DNA of 64,000 nt, taken from the NCBI GenBank assembly GCA_000687675.1, contig JHWS01000010.1, positions 1-64,000 of the forward strand. The letters run 5' to 3'. A program made the position numbers and the translations under genes. The stretch comes from Lachnospiraceae bacterium NC2008 (GTDB lineage: Bacteria; Bacillota; Clostridia; Lachnospirales; Lachnospiraceae). The notes beneath the pieces were generated by a model that had not been told where the DNA came from, did not search any database, and saw nothing but the letters and a program-made list of their open reading frames with translations. Of the stretch, positions 20,584 through 29,503 are shown one piece after another; the first letter of the stretch is position 1, and every line of letters starts with the position of its first letter.

Positions 20584-21765
20584 ATGGAAAGTTATCAGGT
20601 TCTTAGAGACCTAGCAATTATTATTATTTGTGCAAAATTTTTTGGTATCGTAGCAAAGAAGTTCAAGGCTCCAATGGTAGTTGGAGAGATTATATCAGGT
20701 TTAATAATAGGTCCATGTCTACTTGGATGGGTTGAGCAGACAGATTTTATTAAATACCTTGCAGAGATAGGTGTAATACTTATTATGTTCTCAGCAGGAC
20801 TAGAGACAGATTTAAAAGAACTTAAAAAATCAGGCCTTAAAGCATTTTTAATTGCATGTATGGGTGTAGCTGTACCACTAATTGGCGGAACTATATTATA
20901 TATGTGCTTCTACGGATTTGATGGATTTGGTACTGAAGAATTCTTTAAAGCACTCTTTGTAGGAAGTATCATGACTGCAACAAGTGTTGGTATCACAGTT
21001 GAAACACTTAAAGAGATGGGATACTTACAGGGCTCTACAGGCCAGACAATACTAAGCGCTGCTATTATTGATGATGTTATAGGTATCATCGTACTTACAT
21101 TTGTCATAGCACTTAAGGACCCAACAGCTAACCCGGTTATGATTACCGGAAAGACAGTTTTATTCTTTGTTCTTTCAATAATTACAGGTATCGTTATTTA
21201 TAAGATATTCAAATGGCTTGATGCAAGATATCCACACACAAGAAGAATTCCTATTATAGGTCTTGCACTTTGCTTTGCATTTGCTTATCTGGCAGAGAAA
21301 TACTTCGGCATAGCGGATATTACAGGTGCTTATGTTGCCGGTATCATCCTTTGTAACGTACAGGATGCCAGCTATATTGATAGAAAAGTTACAGTTAGTA
21401 ACTACATGATATTTGGTCCTATGTTCTTTGTATCTATAGGACTTAAGACAGATTTAAGTAGCTTATCTGCAGATATGATCTGGTTCTCTGTAGGCTTCGT
21501 TTTAGTAGCTATGATTACAAAGATTATTGGCTGCGGACTTATGGCTAAAATATGCAAGATGAAGACATCAGAATGTATCAAGGTAGGCTTTGGTATGATG
21601 ACAAGAGGTGAAGTTGCTCTTATCATTGCACAGAAGGGACTGAATCTTAATATAATAAGTTCAGCCTTCTTTACACCGGTAATATTGTTAATACTTGTAT
21701 CAAGTATAAGTGTTCCGATTTTACTTAAACTTATGTATCACAAGTATCCGGAAGTAAGCGCATAG
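20584..21765 (+). CDS. Cation:proton antiporter (CPA2, Na+/H+ exchanger family)
   Basis: A 393-residue membrane protein with about 12 hydrophobic segments, related to KefB/NapA-type monovalent cation/proton antiporters. Typical stretches are KFKAPMVVGEIISGLIIGP near the N-terminus, FSAGLETDLKEL, and the ion-binding region AAIIDDVIGIIVL with the two aspartates of the family. A later stretch reads FVSIGLKTDL, followed by GMMTRGEVALIIA. No C-terminal TrkA-N or USP domain is fused, so regulation by nucleotides through such a domain is not expected. It likely serves Na+ or K+ and pH homeostasis; the ion cannot be told from sequence. It appears monocistronic. Confidence 0.9.
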   Translation: MESYQVLRDLAIIIICAKFFGIVAKKFKAPMVVGEIISGLIIGPCLLGWVEQTDFIKYLAEIGVILIMFSAGLETDLKELKKSGLKAFLIACMGVAVPLIGGTILYMCFYGFDGFGTEEFFKALFVGSIMTATSVGITVETLKEMGYLQGSTGQTILSAAIIDDVIGIIVLTFVIALKDPTANPVMITGKTVLFFVLSIITGIVIYKIFKWLDARYPHTRRIPIIGLALCFAFAYLAEKYFGIADITGAYVAGIILCNVQDASYIDRKVTVSNYMIFGPMFFVSIGLKTDLSSLSADMIWFSVGFVLVAMITKIIGCGLMAKICKMKTSECIKVGFGMMTRGEVALIIAQKGLNLNIISSAFFTPVILLILVSSISVPILLKLMYHKYPEVSA

Positions 21766-21829
21766 AATCTAAACAGGGCGCTAGCACAGTAAAATAAGGC
21801 ACATTAGGGCACATCAGGGGAGAATAAGT

Positions 21830-23497
21830 ATGAAGAATAAAAAAATGCAACTTGGAATCGGACTGGCACTTCTTCTTATACTGGGCATAATTGTTTTAGC
21901 AGTTAAGATGCCAAAGAAGGAGACAAAGAAAGACTCTGTAAGTACAGATGTGGCAAAGGTAGAAACTACTAACTCTGGTGAGGAAGTAAAGGTTACTGAA
22001 GCTACAAATGAATCTACTTCTAGTGAAGCTGCTACCACTAATGGAGATGCTAGCGGCCAGGTAGAAAATAATAATAAACCTGATGAGAATAAGGTTATAG
22101 ATGAAAATCAGGTACCTGCTACTGAAAAGGTAGAAACAAATACAGTTACCAATGCAAAGACAGAAGGTGGAACACCAGTAGCTAACCACGGTAAGCTTTC
22201 TGTAAAGGGTACTAACCTTGTAGATAAGAATGGTAATCCTTTCCAGATTAAGGGTGTATCAACTCACGGAATTCAGTGGTTCCCAGAGTATGTTAACAAG
22301 GATGCATTTAAAACTATTCGTGATGAATGGGGCGCAAACTGTATCAGACTTGCTATGTATACAGATGAAAGCGGTTACTGCAATGGTGGTGACAAGGCAT
22401 CAATTAAGCAGACTGTTAATGACGGCGTATCATATGCAACAGATCTTGGTATGTATGTAATCATTGACTGGCACATACTTCACGACCTAGATCCAAATAA
22501 GTATAAAACAGAAGCTATCTCATTCTTTGATGAGATGTCTAAGAAATATAAGGATTACGACAATGTAATCTATGAAATCTGTAACGAGCCTAATGGTGGA
22601 ACAACATGGTCACAGGTTAAGTCTTATGCAGAGGAAGTTATTCCTGTAATTAAGGCTAATAATCCAGATGCAATTATCATCGTTGGTACTCCAACATGGA
22701 GTCAGGATGTAGACCAGGCAGCTAAGGACCCAATTAAGGGATACACTAATATCATGTATACCATTCATTTCTATGCTGCTACACATAAGGATGACCTTAG
22801 AAATAAGATGTCATCTGCTATAGCATCAGGACTTCCAATATTCTGTACAGAATTTGGTATCTGCGATGCCAGCGGTAATGGTTCTATAGATAAGGACTCA
22901 GCTAACAAGTGGATCGCTTCTATGAATGATAATAATGTTAGCTACTGTATCTGGAACTTATCTAATAAAAATGAGTCAAGTTCTCTTATTTCCAGCGGCT
23001 GCGATAAGAAATCTGGCTGGACAGAAAGTGAGCTTTCAGAAGAAGGAAAATGGTATGTAGACGTACTTAATGGTAAGGCTACAGGAGTTACAGCAAGTTC
23101 TTCTTCTACAACAACAACTAATAATAACAATAATAATAACAGCAGCAATAATACATCTTCTTCATCAGCTGCAGTTACAGCTTCATCAGCTAACACTTCG
23201 GCTTCACTATCATCTTCTAATAGCTGGGATGAAGGCGGAAAGAAATGCTATCAGTATACACTTACAGTAAAGAATACAGGTTCTTCAGCAGTTAAGAACT
23301 GGAAGGTAAGTGTAGACTTTGGAACTGGTGTATCTATTAACAATTCATGGAATGGTACATTTTCAGCTAGTGGAAACACTGTAACAGTAACACCTGCTGA
23401 CTTTAACAATGAGATTAAGGCAGGTTCTAGTGTGGAAGTCGGATTTATTATTAAAGCAAACGGAGCAGTTTCTAATCCTACAGTTACAATTAACTAA
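21830..23497 (+). CDS. Anchored GH5 endoglucanase with C-terminal CBM2-like module
   Basis: A 555-residue endo-beta-1,4-glucanase, probably attacking cellulose or mixed-linkage glucan outside the cell. An N-terminal hydrophobic segment (LGIGLALLLILGIIVLAV) has no obvious cleavage site and probably anchors it. A Thr/Glu/Asn-rich linker (about 35-115) follows. The GH5 domain (about 120-410) resembles subfamily 2: KGVSTHGIQWFPEYVN, VIIDWHIL, acid/base Glu in IYEICNEPNGG and nucleophile Glu in IFCTEFGI. A Thr/Asn/Ser tract leads to a module of about 95 residues (YQYTLTVKNTGSSAVKNW), like CBM2. The reading frame at 23095-23215 is a low-complexity repeat. The second GH5 gene follows after 33 bases. 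Confidence 0.92.
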   Translation: MKNKKMQLGIGLALLLILGIIVLAVKMPKKETKKDSVSTDVAKVETTNSGEEVKVTEATNESTSSEAATTNGDASGQVENNNKPDENKVIDENQVPATEKVETNTVTNAKTEGGTPVANHGKLSVKGTNLVDKNGNPFQIKGVSTHGIQWFPEYVNKDAFKTIRDEWGANCIRLAMYTDESGYCNGGDKASIKQTVNDGVSYATDLGMYVIIDWHILHDLDPNKYKTEAISFFDEMSKKYKDYDNVIYEICNEPNGGTTWSQVKSYAEEVIPVIKANNPDAIIIVGTPTWSQDVDQAAKDPIKGYTNIMYTIHFYAATHKDDLRNKMSSAIASGLPIFCTEFGICDASGNGSIDKDSANKWIASMNDNNVSYCIWNLSNKNESSSLISSGCDKKSGWTESELSEEGKWYVDVLNGKATGVTASSSSTTTTNNNNNNNSSNNTSSSSAAVTASSANTSASLSSSNSWDEGGKKCYQYTLTVKNTGSSAVKNWKVSVDFGTGVSINNSWNGTFSASGNTVTVTPADFNNEIKAGSSVEVGFIIKANGAVSNPTVTIN

Positions 23498-23530
23498 TAA
23501 TATTAATAGGTTATAAATCGGGGGAAGCCT

Positions 23531-25168
23531 ATGGAAGATAACAGAAGCTTACTAGACAGACTTAATGAAAAAGAAGAGGCAGCAGGTCTTGATAAAGCAG
23601 AAGCTAAGAAAGATGACATAAAGGAAAACAAAACTTCTTCTAATAAGTCTGCAAAGAAGAAGAATACAGATAATGCTGAAAAGGTTATCTGGGGAGCCTG
23701 TGGATTCTTAGGTGCCATATTCTTAATTATGCTTATAGTATTTATAAGCAGAACAGCAGGTGCCAAGAAGGCTGATAAGGACCCTATCGATTTAGGAAAT
23801 AATACTGTTACTACAAGTCAGACAGGTTCAGGAAACAGTGAAGTAACAGGACAGACAGGTAATAATAGTTCACAAGGTGAACAAAATGGAAATATAGTAA
23901 GTTCTGAAAAAGGTCAGCCTGTAGTATTTACTTCCAATGCAAGTCAGTCAAAAGAAGGAGACTGGCTCTTTGTAGAAGGTAATCAGATTGTTGACAGAGA
24001 GGGTAAACCAGTATGGCTTACAGGTGTTAACTGGTTTGGTTATAACACAGGTACTAATACTTTTGATGGTCTTTGGGCATGCGACCTTAATTCATCAATA
24101 GATGCAATTGCAGACCACGGATTTAACCTCCTTAGAATACCTATTTCAACAGAACTTCTTCTTCAATGGAAGAACGGAGAATATCCTACAGCTAATTTTA
24201 ACCAGGCAACCAATGATTATCTTGTAGGTATGAATTCTCTTGAGATATTTAACTATGTCTTAGACCGCTGCGAGCAGAATGGTATCAAGGTTATGCTTGA
24301 TGTTCACTGTGCCAAGACAGATGCTTCAGGTCACACTGTGAACCTTTGGACTAACGGCGATATTACAGAACAGGACTTTATCGATGCCTGGGTTTGGGTT
24401 GCTGAAACCTATAAAGATAACGATACTATCATAGCATTTGACCTTGAGAATGAGCCTCATGGTAAGCCTTTCGAGGAAGAGAAAGCTATATGGAATGATT
24501 CTACAGATTCTAATAACTGGAAGTATGTAGCAGAAAAGACAGCAGCAGCTATATTTGAGAAGAATCCTAATGTCCTTATAGTAGTAGAAGGACTTGAGAT
24601 ATATCCTGTGGATATAAAGACCAATGGTGATTATCATTCAACAGATGATGACGATTATTATTTCTCATGGTGGGGTGGTAACCTTAGAGGAGTTAAGGAT
24701 TATCCAGTAGACCTTGGAGAGTTTAATAATAAGCTTGTATATTCACCACATGATTACGGTCCAACAGTTTACCAGCAGCCATGGTTCTATGATGGATACG
24801 ACTATGATTCACTTATGGCAGATTGTTGGCATGATAACTGGTTCTACATCTACGAAGAAAATACAGCACCTATACTTATAGGTGAATGGGGCGGCTATAT
24901 GACAGAGCCTAACCTTACCTGGATGACACATCTTCGTACTTTAATTGGTAAATATCATCTTAATTACACATTCTGGTGCTTTAATTCTAACTCAGGAGAT
25001 ACAGGTGGACTCGTTCTTGATGATTTCACTACCTGGGATGATGAGAAGTATGAATTTGTAAAAGAAGTTTTATGGCAGCAAAATGGCAAGTTTGTAGGAC
25101 TTGACCATGAAGTACCACTTGGAAAAAACGGTATCTCACTAAGTGACGCTGAATTTGAAAAATGGTAA
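23531..25168 (+). CDS. Membrane-anchored GH5 endoglucanase (type II topology)
   Basis: A 545-residue GH5 cellulase unlike its neighbour. About 50 charged cytoplasmic residues precede one transmembrane helix (VIWGACGFLGAIFLIMLIVFI). An extracellular Ser/Thr/Asn/Gln linker and the catalytic domain follow (about 145-530). Motifs are WLTGVNWFGYNTGT, LLRIPIS, VMLDVHC, acid/base Glu in FDLENEPHG and nucleophile Glu in ILIGEWGGYM. The pattern resembles GH5 subfamily 1 endoglucanases. No carbohydrate-binding module is present. The cytoplasmic tail and uncleaved helix would hold the enzyme at the cell surface. It lies 33 bases after the first GH5 gene and 34 before a lipoprotein gene, so the three probably form one operon. 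Confidence 0.92.
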   Translation: MEDNRSLLDRLNEKEEAAGLDKAEAKKDDIKENKTSSNKSAKKKNTDNAEKVIWGACGFLGAIFLIMLIVFISRTAGAKKADKDPIDLGNNTVTTSQTGSGNSEVTGQTGNNSSQGEQNGNIVSSEKGQPVVFTSNASQSKEGDWLFVEGNQIVDREGKPVWLTGVNWFGYNTGTNTFDGLWACDLNSSIDAIADHGFNLLRIPISTELLLQWKNGEYPTANFNQATNDYLVGMNSLEIFNYVLDRCEQNGIKVMLDVHCAKTDASGHTVNLWTNGDITEQDFIDAWVWVAETYKDNDTIIAFDLENEPHGKPFEEEKAIWNDSTDSNNWKYVAEKTAAAIFEKNPNVLIVVEGLEIYPVDIKTNGDYHSTDDDDYYFSWWGGNLRGVKDYPVDLGEFNNKLVYSPHDYGPTVYQQPWFYDGYDYDSLMADCWHDNWFYIYEENTAPILIGEWGGYMTEPNLTWMTHLRTLIGKYHLNYTFWCFNSNSGDTGGLVLDDFTTWDDEKYEFVKEVLWQQNGKFVGLDHEVPLGKNGISLSDAEFEKW

Positions 25169-25202
25169 AATGTAGCAAATATAACACATACGAGGAATAA
25201 AC

Positions 25203-25877
25203 TTGAAAAAGAAATTATTAATTTCATTAACTTTAATTACCTGTATAGCATTATGTGCAGGATGTGGAAAAAAGAAGGCTTCAGTTGCAGATAATCTTAT
25301 AAAAGATGATCCAACTAAGGTTGAAGGTCTTGAGCAGTATGCAGATATGCCAGGAGTTACAACAGATTCTGTAATAGAAGAGCCTACAGTGTCTGAAAAT
25401 AGCATGGATGTATCAGGTAATGAAGCAGTTTCGGACAATGCTATAGATGTATCAGAAAACAGTGTGTCAGCAGATTCAGTATCAGCTGATTCTGTTTCAG
25501 AAGATACAGTTTCTTCTGATAAGGCAGAGCTTGAAGATTTAGGAGCATCTGTTTATACACCTAAGGAGAATAATGAGCTTACTATTGCCAATCTTTCAGG
25601 AAGACGTCTCGATGCAGTATATGTAACATTCTCTGCAGGTAACCTTAAGGGAAGTGAGATTCTTGGAAAGAAGAAGCTTGCAGATGGGGGAACATATACT
25701 TATAAAATAAGTGATATGCAGAGCCTTAGAGAAGCTGGAGTAATCAAGCTTTCTATAACAGTTATTGATAAGCATGAGAAGGATATCAATTTTGGTGAGA
25801 TAGAGATTGTGGATCCTAACAATATGACCATAGTTCTGGCTCATGAAGGGAAGAATTATTACATGTATCAGTACTAA
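25203..25877 (+). CDS. Lipoprotein with Ser/Val/Asp repeats
   Basis: A 224-residue secreted lipoprotein starting at TTG. The signal peptide KKKLLISLTLITCIALCAGC ends in a lipobox-like CAGC, followed by GKKK. Residues about 60-110 form a repetitive spacer of NSVSADSVSADSVSEDTVS type. The C-terminal part (about 120-224) looks like a small beta-rich domain (ELTIANLSGRRLDAVYVTF, GGTYTYKISDM, NMTIVLAHEGK). The sequence does not match a family I can name. Being last in the cluster of two surface cellulases, it may help bind or organise polysaccharide; this is inference from context only. Confidence 0.8.
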   Translation: MKKKLLISLTLITCIALCAGCGKKKASVADNLIKDDPTKVEGLEQYADMPGVTTDSVIEEPTVSENSMDVSGNEAVSDNAIDVSENSVSADSVSADSVSEDTVSSDKAELEDLGASVYTPKENNELTIANLSGRRLDAVYVTFSAGNLKGSEILGKKKLADGGTYTYKISDMQSLREAGVIKLSITVIDKHEKDINFGEIEIVDPNNMTIVLAHEGKNYYMYQY

Positions 25878-25879
25878 AA

Positions 25880-25902
25880 AAGCTGCATGTAGCAGCTTAT
25901 GT
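25880..25902 (-). terminator. Terminator of tRNA-Pro
   Basis: On the minus strand AGCTGC-tacat-GCAGCT is followed by TTTTTT, directly after the tRNA 3' end. Confidence 0.8.
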
Positions 25903-25904
25903 AG

Positions 25905-25978
25905 TCGGAATGACGCGATTCGAACGCGCGACCCCTTGCTCCCGAAGCAAGTGCTCTACCAAACTGAGCCACATTCCG
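25905..25978 (-). tRNA. tRNA-Pro (CGG)
   Basis: Seventy-four bases fold into a cloverleaf: acceptor stem CGGAATG / CATTCCG, D-arm with AGTTTGGTAGAGC, anticodon stem CTTGC / GCAAG around loop TTCGGGA (anticodon CGG), and T-arm with GTTCGAATC. CCA is not encoded. A -10-like TAGAAT within a palindrome at 25993-26011 may be its promoter. Confidence 0.95.
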
Positions 25979-26175
25979 TGAAGTACTTTCTTATTCTAAC
26001 ACTATTAGAATATTTATGACAGAAGTATTTAGTTAATAAGAGGCTCTATAGTTTGATTGCCCCTTACAGTAAACTATGCTACACTTTTGTTTGCAATTAT
26101 ATTAACAATCTTGCGAAAGCCGCGAGAATAAACAATCTGCATTATATGCGATAATAAACAAGATGGAGGCCCACA

Positions 26176-27054
26176 ATGAATCCTATTAAAGAAGGAAAAG
26201 TTAGAGAGATTTATGACAACGGCGACAGCCTTATTATGGTAGCAACTGATAGAATCAGCTGTTTCGATGTAATCCTTAAGAACACTGTTACTAAGAAGGG
26301 TGCAGTTCTTACACAGATGAGTAAGTTCTGGTTCGATATGACAGAGGATATTATCCCTAACCATATGATCTCTGTAGATGTTAATGATATGCCTGAATTC
26401 TTCAGACAGCCAAAATTCACAGGTAATTCTATGATGTGTAAGAAGCTTGAGATGCTTCCAGTAGAATGTATCGTTCGTGGTTACATCACAGGTTCAGGCT
26501 GGGCTAGCTACAAGGAGAATGGTACAGTATGTGGTATCAAGCTTCCAGAAGGTCTTAAGGAATCAGATAAGCTTCCTGAACCAATATATACACCATCTAC
26601 AAAGGCTGAGATTGGTGATCATGATGAAAATATCAGCTATGAGCAGTCTGTAGAATATCTTGAGAAGAGATTCCCAGGTAAGGGTGAGGAATACGCTAAG
26701 ATGCTTCGTGATGCAACACTTGCTCTTTACAAGAAATGCGCTGATTACGCACTTTCTAAGGGTATCATCATTGCAGATACTAAGTTTGAATTCGGTCTTG
26801 ATGAGAACGGCAAGCTTGTAATCGGTGATGAGATGCTTACACCAGATTCATCTAGATTCTGGCCACTTGAAGGCTATGAACCAGGTCATTCACAGCCATC
26901 ATACGACAAGCAGTTTGCTAGAGATTATCTTAACGCTAACAAGAATGCAGCTGGCGAAAGACCAGACACACTTCCTCAGGATGTTGTAGATAAGACAATC
27001 GACATCTATCTTGAAGCTTATGAGAAGCTTACAGGTAAGAAGCTTGAGGTATAA
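26176..27054 (+). CDS. purC: Phosphoribosylaminoimidazole-succinocarboxamide synthase
   Basis: PurC (SAICAR synthetase) joins aspartate to CAIR with ATP in de novo purine synthesis. The 292-residue product begins NPIKEGKVREIYDNGDSLIMVATDRISCFDV, the nucleotide-binding start of the family. It also has CIVRGYITGSGWASY, KAEIGDHDENIS, IIADTKFEFG and DEMLTPDSSRFWP. A GGAGG site precedes the ATG. It stands alone rather than in a pur operon, with its own terminator. The 200-base leader shows no purine riboswitch that I can recognise. Confidence 0.97.
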   Translation: MNPIKEGKVREIYDNGDSLIMVATDRISCFDVILKNTVTKKGAVLTQMSKFWFDMTEDIIPNHMISVDVNDMPEFFRQPKFTGNSMMCKKLEMLPVECIVRGYITGSGWASYKENGTVCGIKLPEGLKESDKLPEPIYTPSTKAEIGDHDENISYEQSVEYLEKRFPGKGEEYAKMLRDATLALYKKCADYALSKGIIIADTKFEFGLDENGKLVIGDEMLTPDSSRFWPLEGYEPGHSQPSYDKQFARDYLNANKNAAGERPDTLPQDVVDKTIDIYLEAYEKLTGKKLEV

Positions 27055-27076
27055 GAAAAAGTAAATATAATAATGT

Positions 27077-27110
27077 AAAGGTTCCGAATTAAAGTCGGAA
27101 CCTTTTTTAA
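27077..27110 (+). terminator. purC terminator
   Basis: A strong stem AAGGTTCCGA / TCGGAACCTT with T6, starting 23 bases after the purC stop. Confidence 0.95.
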
Positions 27111-27224
27111 ATTTATATGTATGAGGATACGAAATAGTTATAAATATATGTTACAATATTTATGTATCGTAGGGGGTTATCGGTTGAGATAAACCGATGT
27201 TATATCGACATAGGGAATTACTAG

Positions 27225-29264
27225 ATGGCTGAAAGTATAATAGATATTGGGCAGGATGAATATGGTTTGATGTCAGCAGAAGCGAAGAGTGCGATGGAGA
27301 AGTCGCCGATTCCTTTTGCTGTTTATTATATGGAAAACGGAAGATATAAGATATATCTTGTATCTGATGGTTTATGCCGCTTATTCGAGGAAAGCAGGCA
27401 GCAACATCTTGAAAGGATTACCAGCGAAGATCCATTCTGTAACCTTCCAAGAAGTGAATCTAAAGAATTACTTAGAAATATCAGTGAATTCGTAGAAAGA
27501 AATATCCCTTTTAATGTTATATATCATACATTTACGCGGGCAGGCAGACGTATTATGATTCACAGTATTGCTCACGATATGTATACAGAAGATGGCAAAC
27601 GATATGCCATCGTTAGTTTTGATGATGAGTCTGACGATAAAGCACAGTTTCTTTTCCAGGATAAGGATGACGAAGAAACAACAGTATTAGCTAGTTTGTG
27701 CAATGACTATACTACAATTTGGCTTGTAGACTCAGAAGATAGAACAGTAAAGCTGATAAGAGTAAACAGGAAGTATCCGGAAATTAAGGAGTTTGTCAGC
27801 ACAACAGCCTCATTTGTAGATTTTGAGCTATGTAAGAAGGCAACAATTAATAAATTTGTAGAAGCAGAAGACAGAGACAGAGTCCTTAAGATGCTTACTA
27901 TAGATAATCTTCGTAACAATGTAAAAGATGATGAGGTTTATACCATAACTTTCAGACGTGTAAGTATAGAGGGCGAAACCAGCCATCTTCAGCTTTGTGT
28001 CAGCAAGGTGGTAATAAACGGTCAGGAAAATTTTGTTATAGGAATTCGAGATGTAAAAGCTCTTGTTAAGCAGGAGGTAGAATTCCAGGAGAAACTTCAA
28101 AAGACTATGGAGAAGGTTGAGGCTGCAGACAAGGCAAAATCTTCATTCCTCTTTAATATGTCACACGATATCCGTACACCAATTAATGCAATTATCGGAT
28201 TTACAGAGCTTGCTGAGACCTATGAGGACAATACAAAGAAGCGTAAGGAATGCATAGATAATGTAAAACTGGCAAGTCGTCAGCTTCTTAATATACTTAA
28301 TGATGTTTTAGAGATGGCCCGTATCGAAAGCGGTACCATGACCATCGAGACAGATGTAGAAGATACAGTAGTATTCCATGATTCGTGGATGGCTATGTTT
28401 GATGCTGAGTTTAAGAAGAAGAAGCTAAATATCCGGGAGGAATTTGGGGTTAACAGCAGATATCTTTATATGGACTGGACCCATCTTTCTGAGATATTCA
28501 TGAATATTATAAGCAATGCCATAAAGTATACCCCAGAAGGTGGTATTATCACTGTTAAGTCAAGAGAACTTCCTGGCAGATACAGCGAAGAGTGTATTAT
28601 AGAAACAGTATTTGAAGATACCGGTATAGGTATGTCTCAGGAGTTTGTAGACAGAGCATTTGAAGAATTCTCAAGAGAGCGTAATACAACATTAAGTGGT
28701 ATACAGGGTACAGGACTTGGCCTTGCTATAGTTAAACATATTGTAGACCTTATGGAAGGTACTATAGTAATAGAAAGTGCTATCGGTGAAGGAACCAAGG
28801 TTACACTTCGTACTCCTCATAAGATAGGTTCTAAGGACCAGATATCTCCTCATTTTGAGCTGAAGAATGAAATTAAGGCCCTTAAGGGTAAGCGTATCCT
28901 TCTTGCAGAGGATAATGATATCAATGCGGAGATAGCTATGGAAATCCTTCGTAAAGTAGGTATGATTGTTGACAGGGCTGAAGATGGAGTAATCTGTATA
29001 GATATGCTTAAGAAGGCACCTGTAGGAACCTATGATGCTATCCTTATGGATATCCAGATGCCTAATATGGACGGTTACAGGGCAACTCATGAGATCCGCT
29101 GCATGGCTCAAAAGTCCAAGGCGTCTATCCCTATACTTGCTATGACCGCCAATGCATTCAAAGAAGATGCACAAAAAGCCATAGCTTCCGGTATGAACGG
29201 ACATATAGCCAAGCCAATAGATTTAAACAGGCTTATGAATATGCTTGAAGCTGTGATGCGATAA
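27225..29264 (+). CDS. Cytoplasmic PAS hybrid histidine kinase
   Basis: A 679-residue sensor kinase with no membrane segment. An N-terminal PAS-like domain lies at about 25-135 (FAVYYMENGRYKIYLVSDGLC) and a second sensory region at about 155-285. HisKA has the phosphoacceptor H314 in NMSHDIRTPINA. The HATPase domain has N box NIISNAIKYTPEGG and G boxes DTGIG and GTGLGLAIVKH. The C-terminal receiver (about 555-675) has LLAEDND, the phosphoacceptor Asp in AILMDIQMPNMDG, and Lys in HIAKPID. No output domain or cognate regulator is adjacent. The signal is unknown; a soluble location suggests a cytoplasmic or redox cue. Such kinases are numerous in Lachnospiraceae. Confidence 0.93.
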   Translation: MAESIIDIGQDEYGLMSAEAKSAMEKSPIPFAVYYMENGRYKIYLVSDGLCRLFEESRQQHLERITSEDPFCNLPRSESKELLRNISEFVERNIPFNVIYHTFTRAGRRIMIHSIAHDMYTEDGKRYAIVSFDDESDDKAQFLFQDKDDEETTVLASLCNDYTTIWLVDSEDRTVKLIRVNRKYPEIKEFVSTTASFVDFELCKKATINKFVEAEDRDRVLKMLTIDNLRNNVKDDEVYTITFRRVSIEGETSHLQLCVSKVVINGQENFVIGIRDVKALVKQEVEFQEKLQKTMEKVEAADKAKSSFLFNMSHDIRTPINAIIGFTELAETYEDNTKKRKECIDNVKLASRQLLNILNDVLEMARIESGTMTIETDVEDTVVFHDSWMAMFDAEFKKKKLNIREEFGVNSRYLYMDWTHLSEIFMNIISNAIKYTPEGGIITVKSRELPGRYSEECIIETVFEDTGIGMSQEFVDRAFEEFSRERNTTLSGIQGTGLGLAIVKHIVDLMEGTIVIESAIGEGTKVTLRTPHKIGSKDQISPHFELKNEIKALKGKRILLAEDNDINAEIAMEILRKVGMIVDRAEDGVICIDMLKKAPVGTYDAILMDIQMPNMDGYRATHEIRCMAQKSKASIPILAMTANAFKEDAQKAIASGMNGHIAKPIDLNRLMNMLEAVMR

Positions 29265-29272
29265 ATTAACGA

Positions 29273-29301
29273 TTGACAATTAAATAAAAATGCAATAGGC
29301 T
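29273..29301 (+). promoter_or_regulatory. Likely promoter of the TPP riboswitch transcript
   Basis: A perfect -35 TTGACA at 29273-29278 stands 17 bases before TAGGCT at 29296-29301. The transcript would start about 20 bases before the aptamer. Confidence 0.5.
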
Positions 29302-29321
29302 ATCAGATGACAATAATATAA

Positions 29322-29403
29322 ATGCTAGGGGCGCATGTGCTGAGATCATTGAAAAATGAACCCTTATTACTTGAACCGGATAATACCGGCGTAAGGAAGC
29401 TTA
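29322..29403 (+). promoter_or_regulatory. TPP riboswitch (THI element)
   Basis: The aptamer shows the conserved blocks in order: GGGGCGC, CTGAGA in the pyrimidine-binding helix, the variable stem TCATTGAAAAATGA, ACCCTTATTACTTGAACCGGATAATACCGGCGTAAGGAAGC read as its parts ACCC, CTTGAACC, GGATAATACC and GTAAGGAAG. It precedes a thiamine transporter gene, the expected target. The expression platform runs from 29404 to 29503. It includes an extra cruciform-like section (29405-29452) with outer stem ATATGCTG / CAGCATAT before the terminator. Confidence 0.95.
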
Positions 29404-29430
29404 TATATATGCTGTGGCTTAGAGCCATTA

Positions 29431-29445
29431 GTTCACATTGTGAAC
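29431..29445. repeat. Palindrome GTTCAC-N3-GTGAAC, copy 4
   Basis: GTTCACATTGTGAAC lies between the TPP aptamer and its terminator, nested in a larger stem (ATATGCTG / CAGCATAT). In RNA it would form a 6-bp hairpin, so its role here may differ from the coding copies. Confidence 0.7.
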
Positions 29446-29469
29446 AGCATATAATAAATTATGATGCAT

Positions 29470-29503
29470 ATCCTCCTGGCAGAGAATACAGGAGGATTTT
29501 TTT
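29470..29503 (+). terminator. Riboswitch terminator that also hides the thiT ribosome site
   Basis: A 9-bp stem ATCCTCCTG (29470-29478) / CAGGAGGAT (29489-29497) is followed by a T7 run that ends at the thiT ATG (29504). The AGGAGG at 29490-29495 is the only ribosome site for thiT and lies inside the 3' arm. The hairpin can therefore stop transcription and also block translation. Confidence 0.9.

Noticed and set aside
28692-29204. A 170-codon minus-strand frame opposite the histidine kinase
   Set aside because: The plus strand encodes conserved HATPase and receiver motifs; the antisense frame looks random and Cys/His/Tyr-rich.
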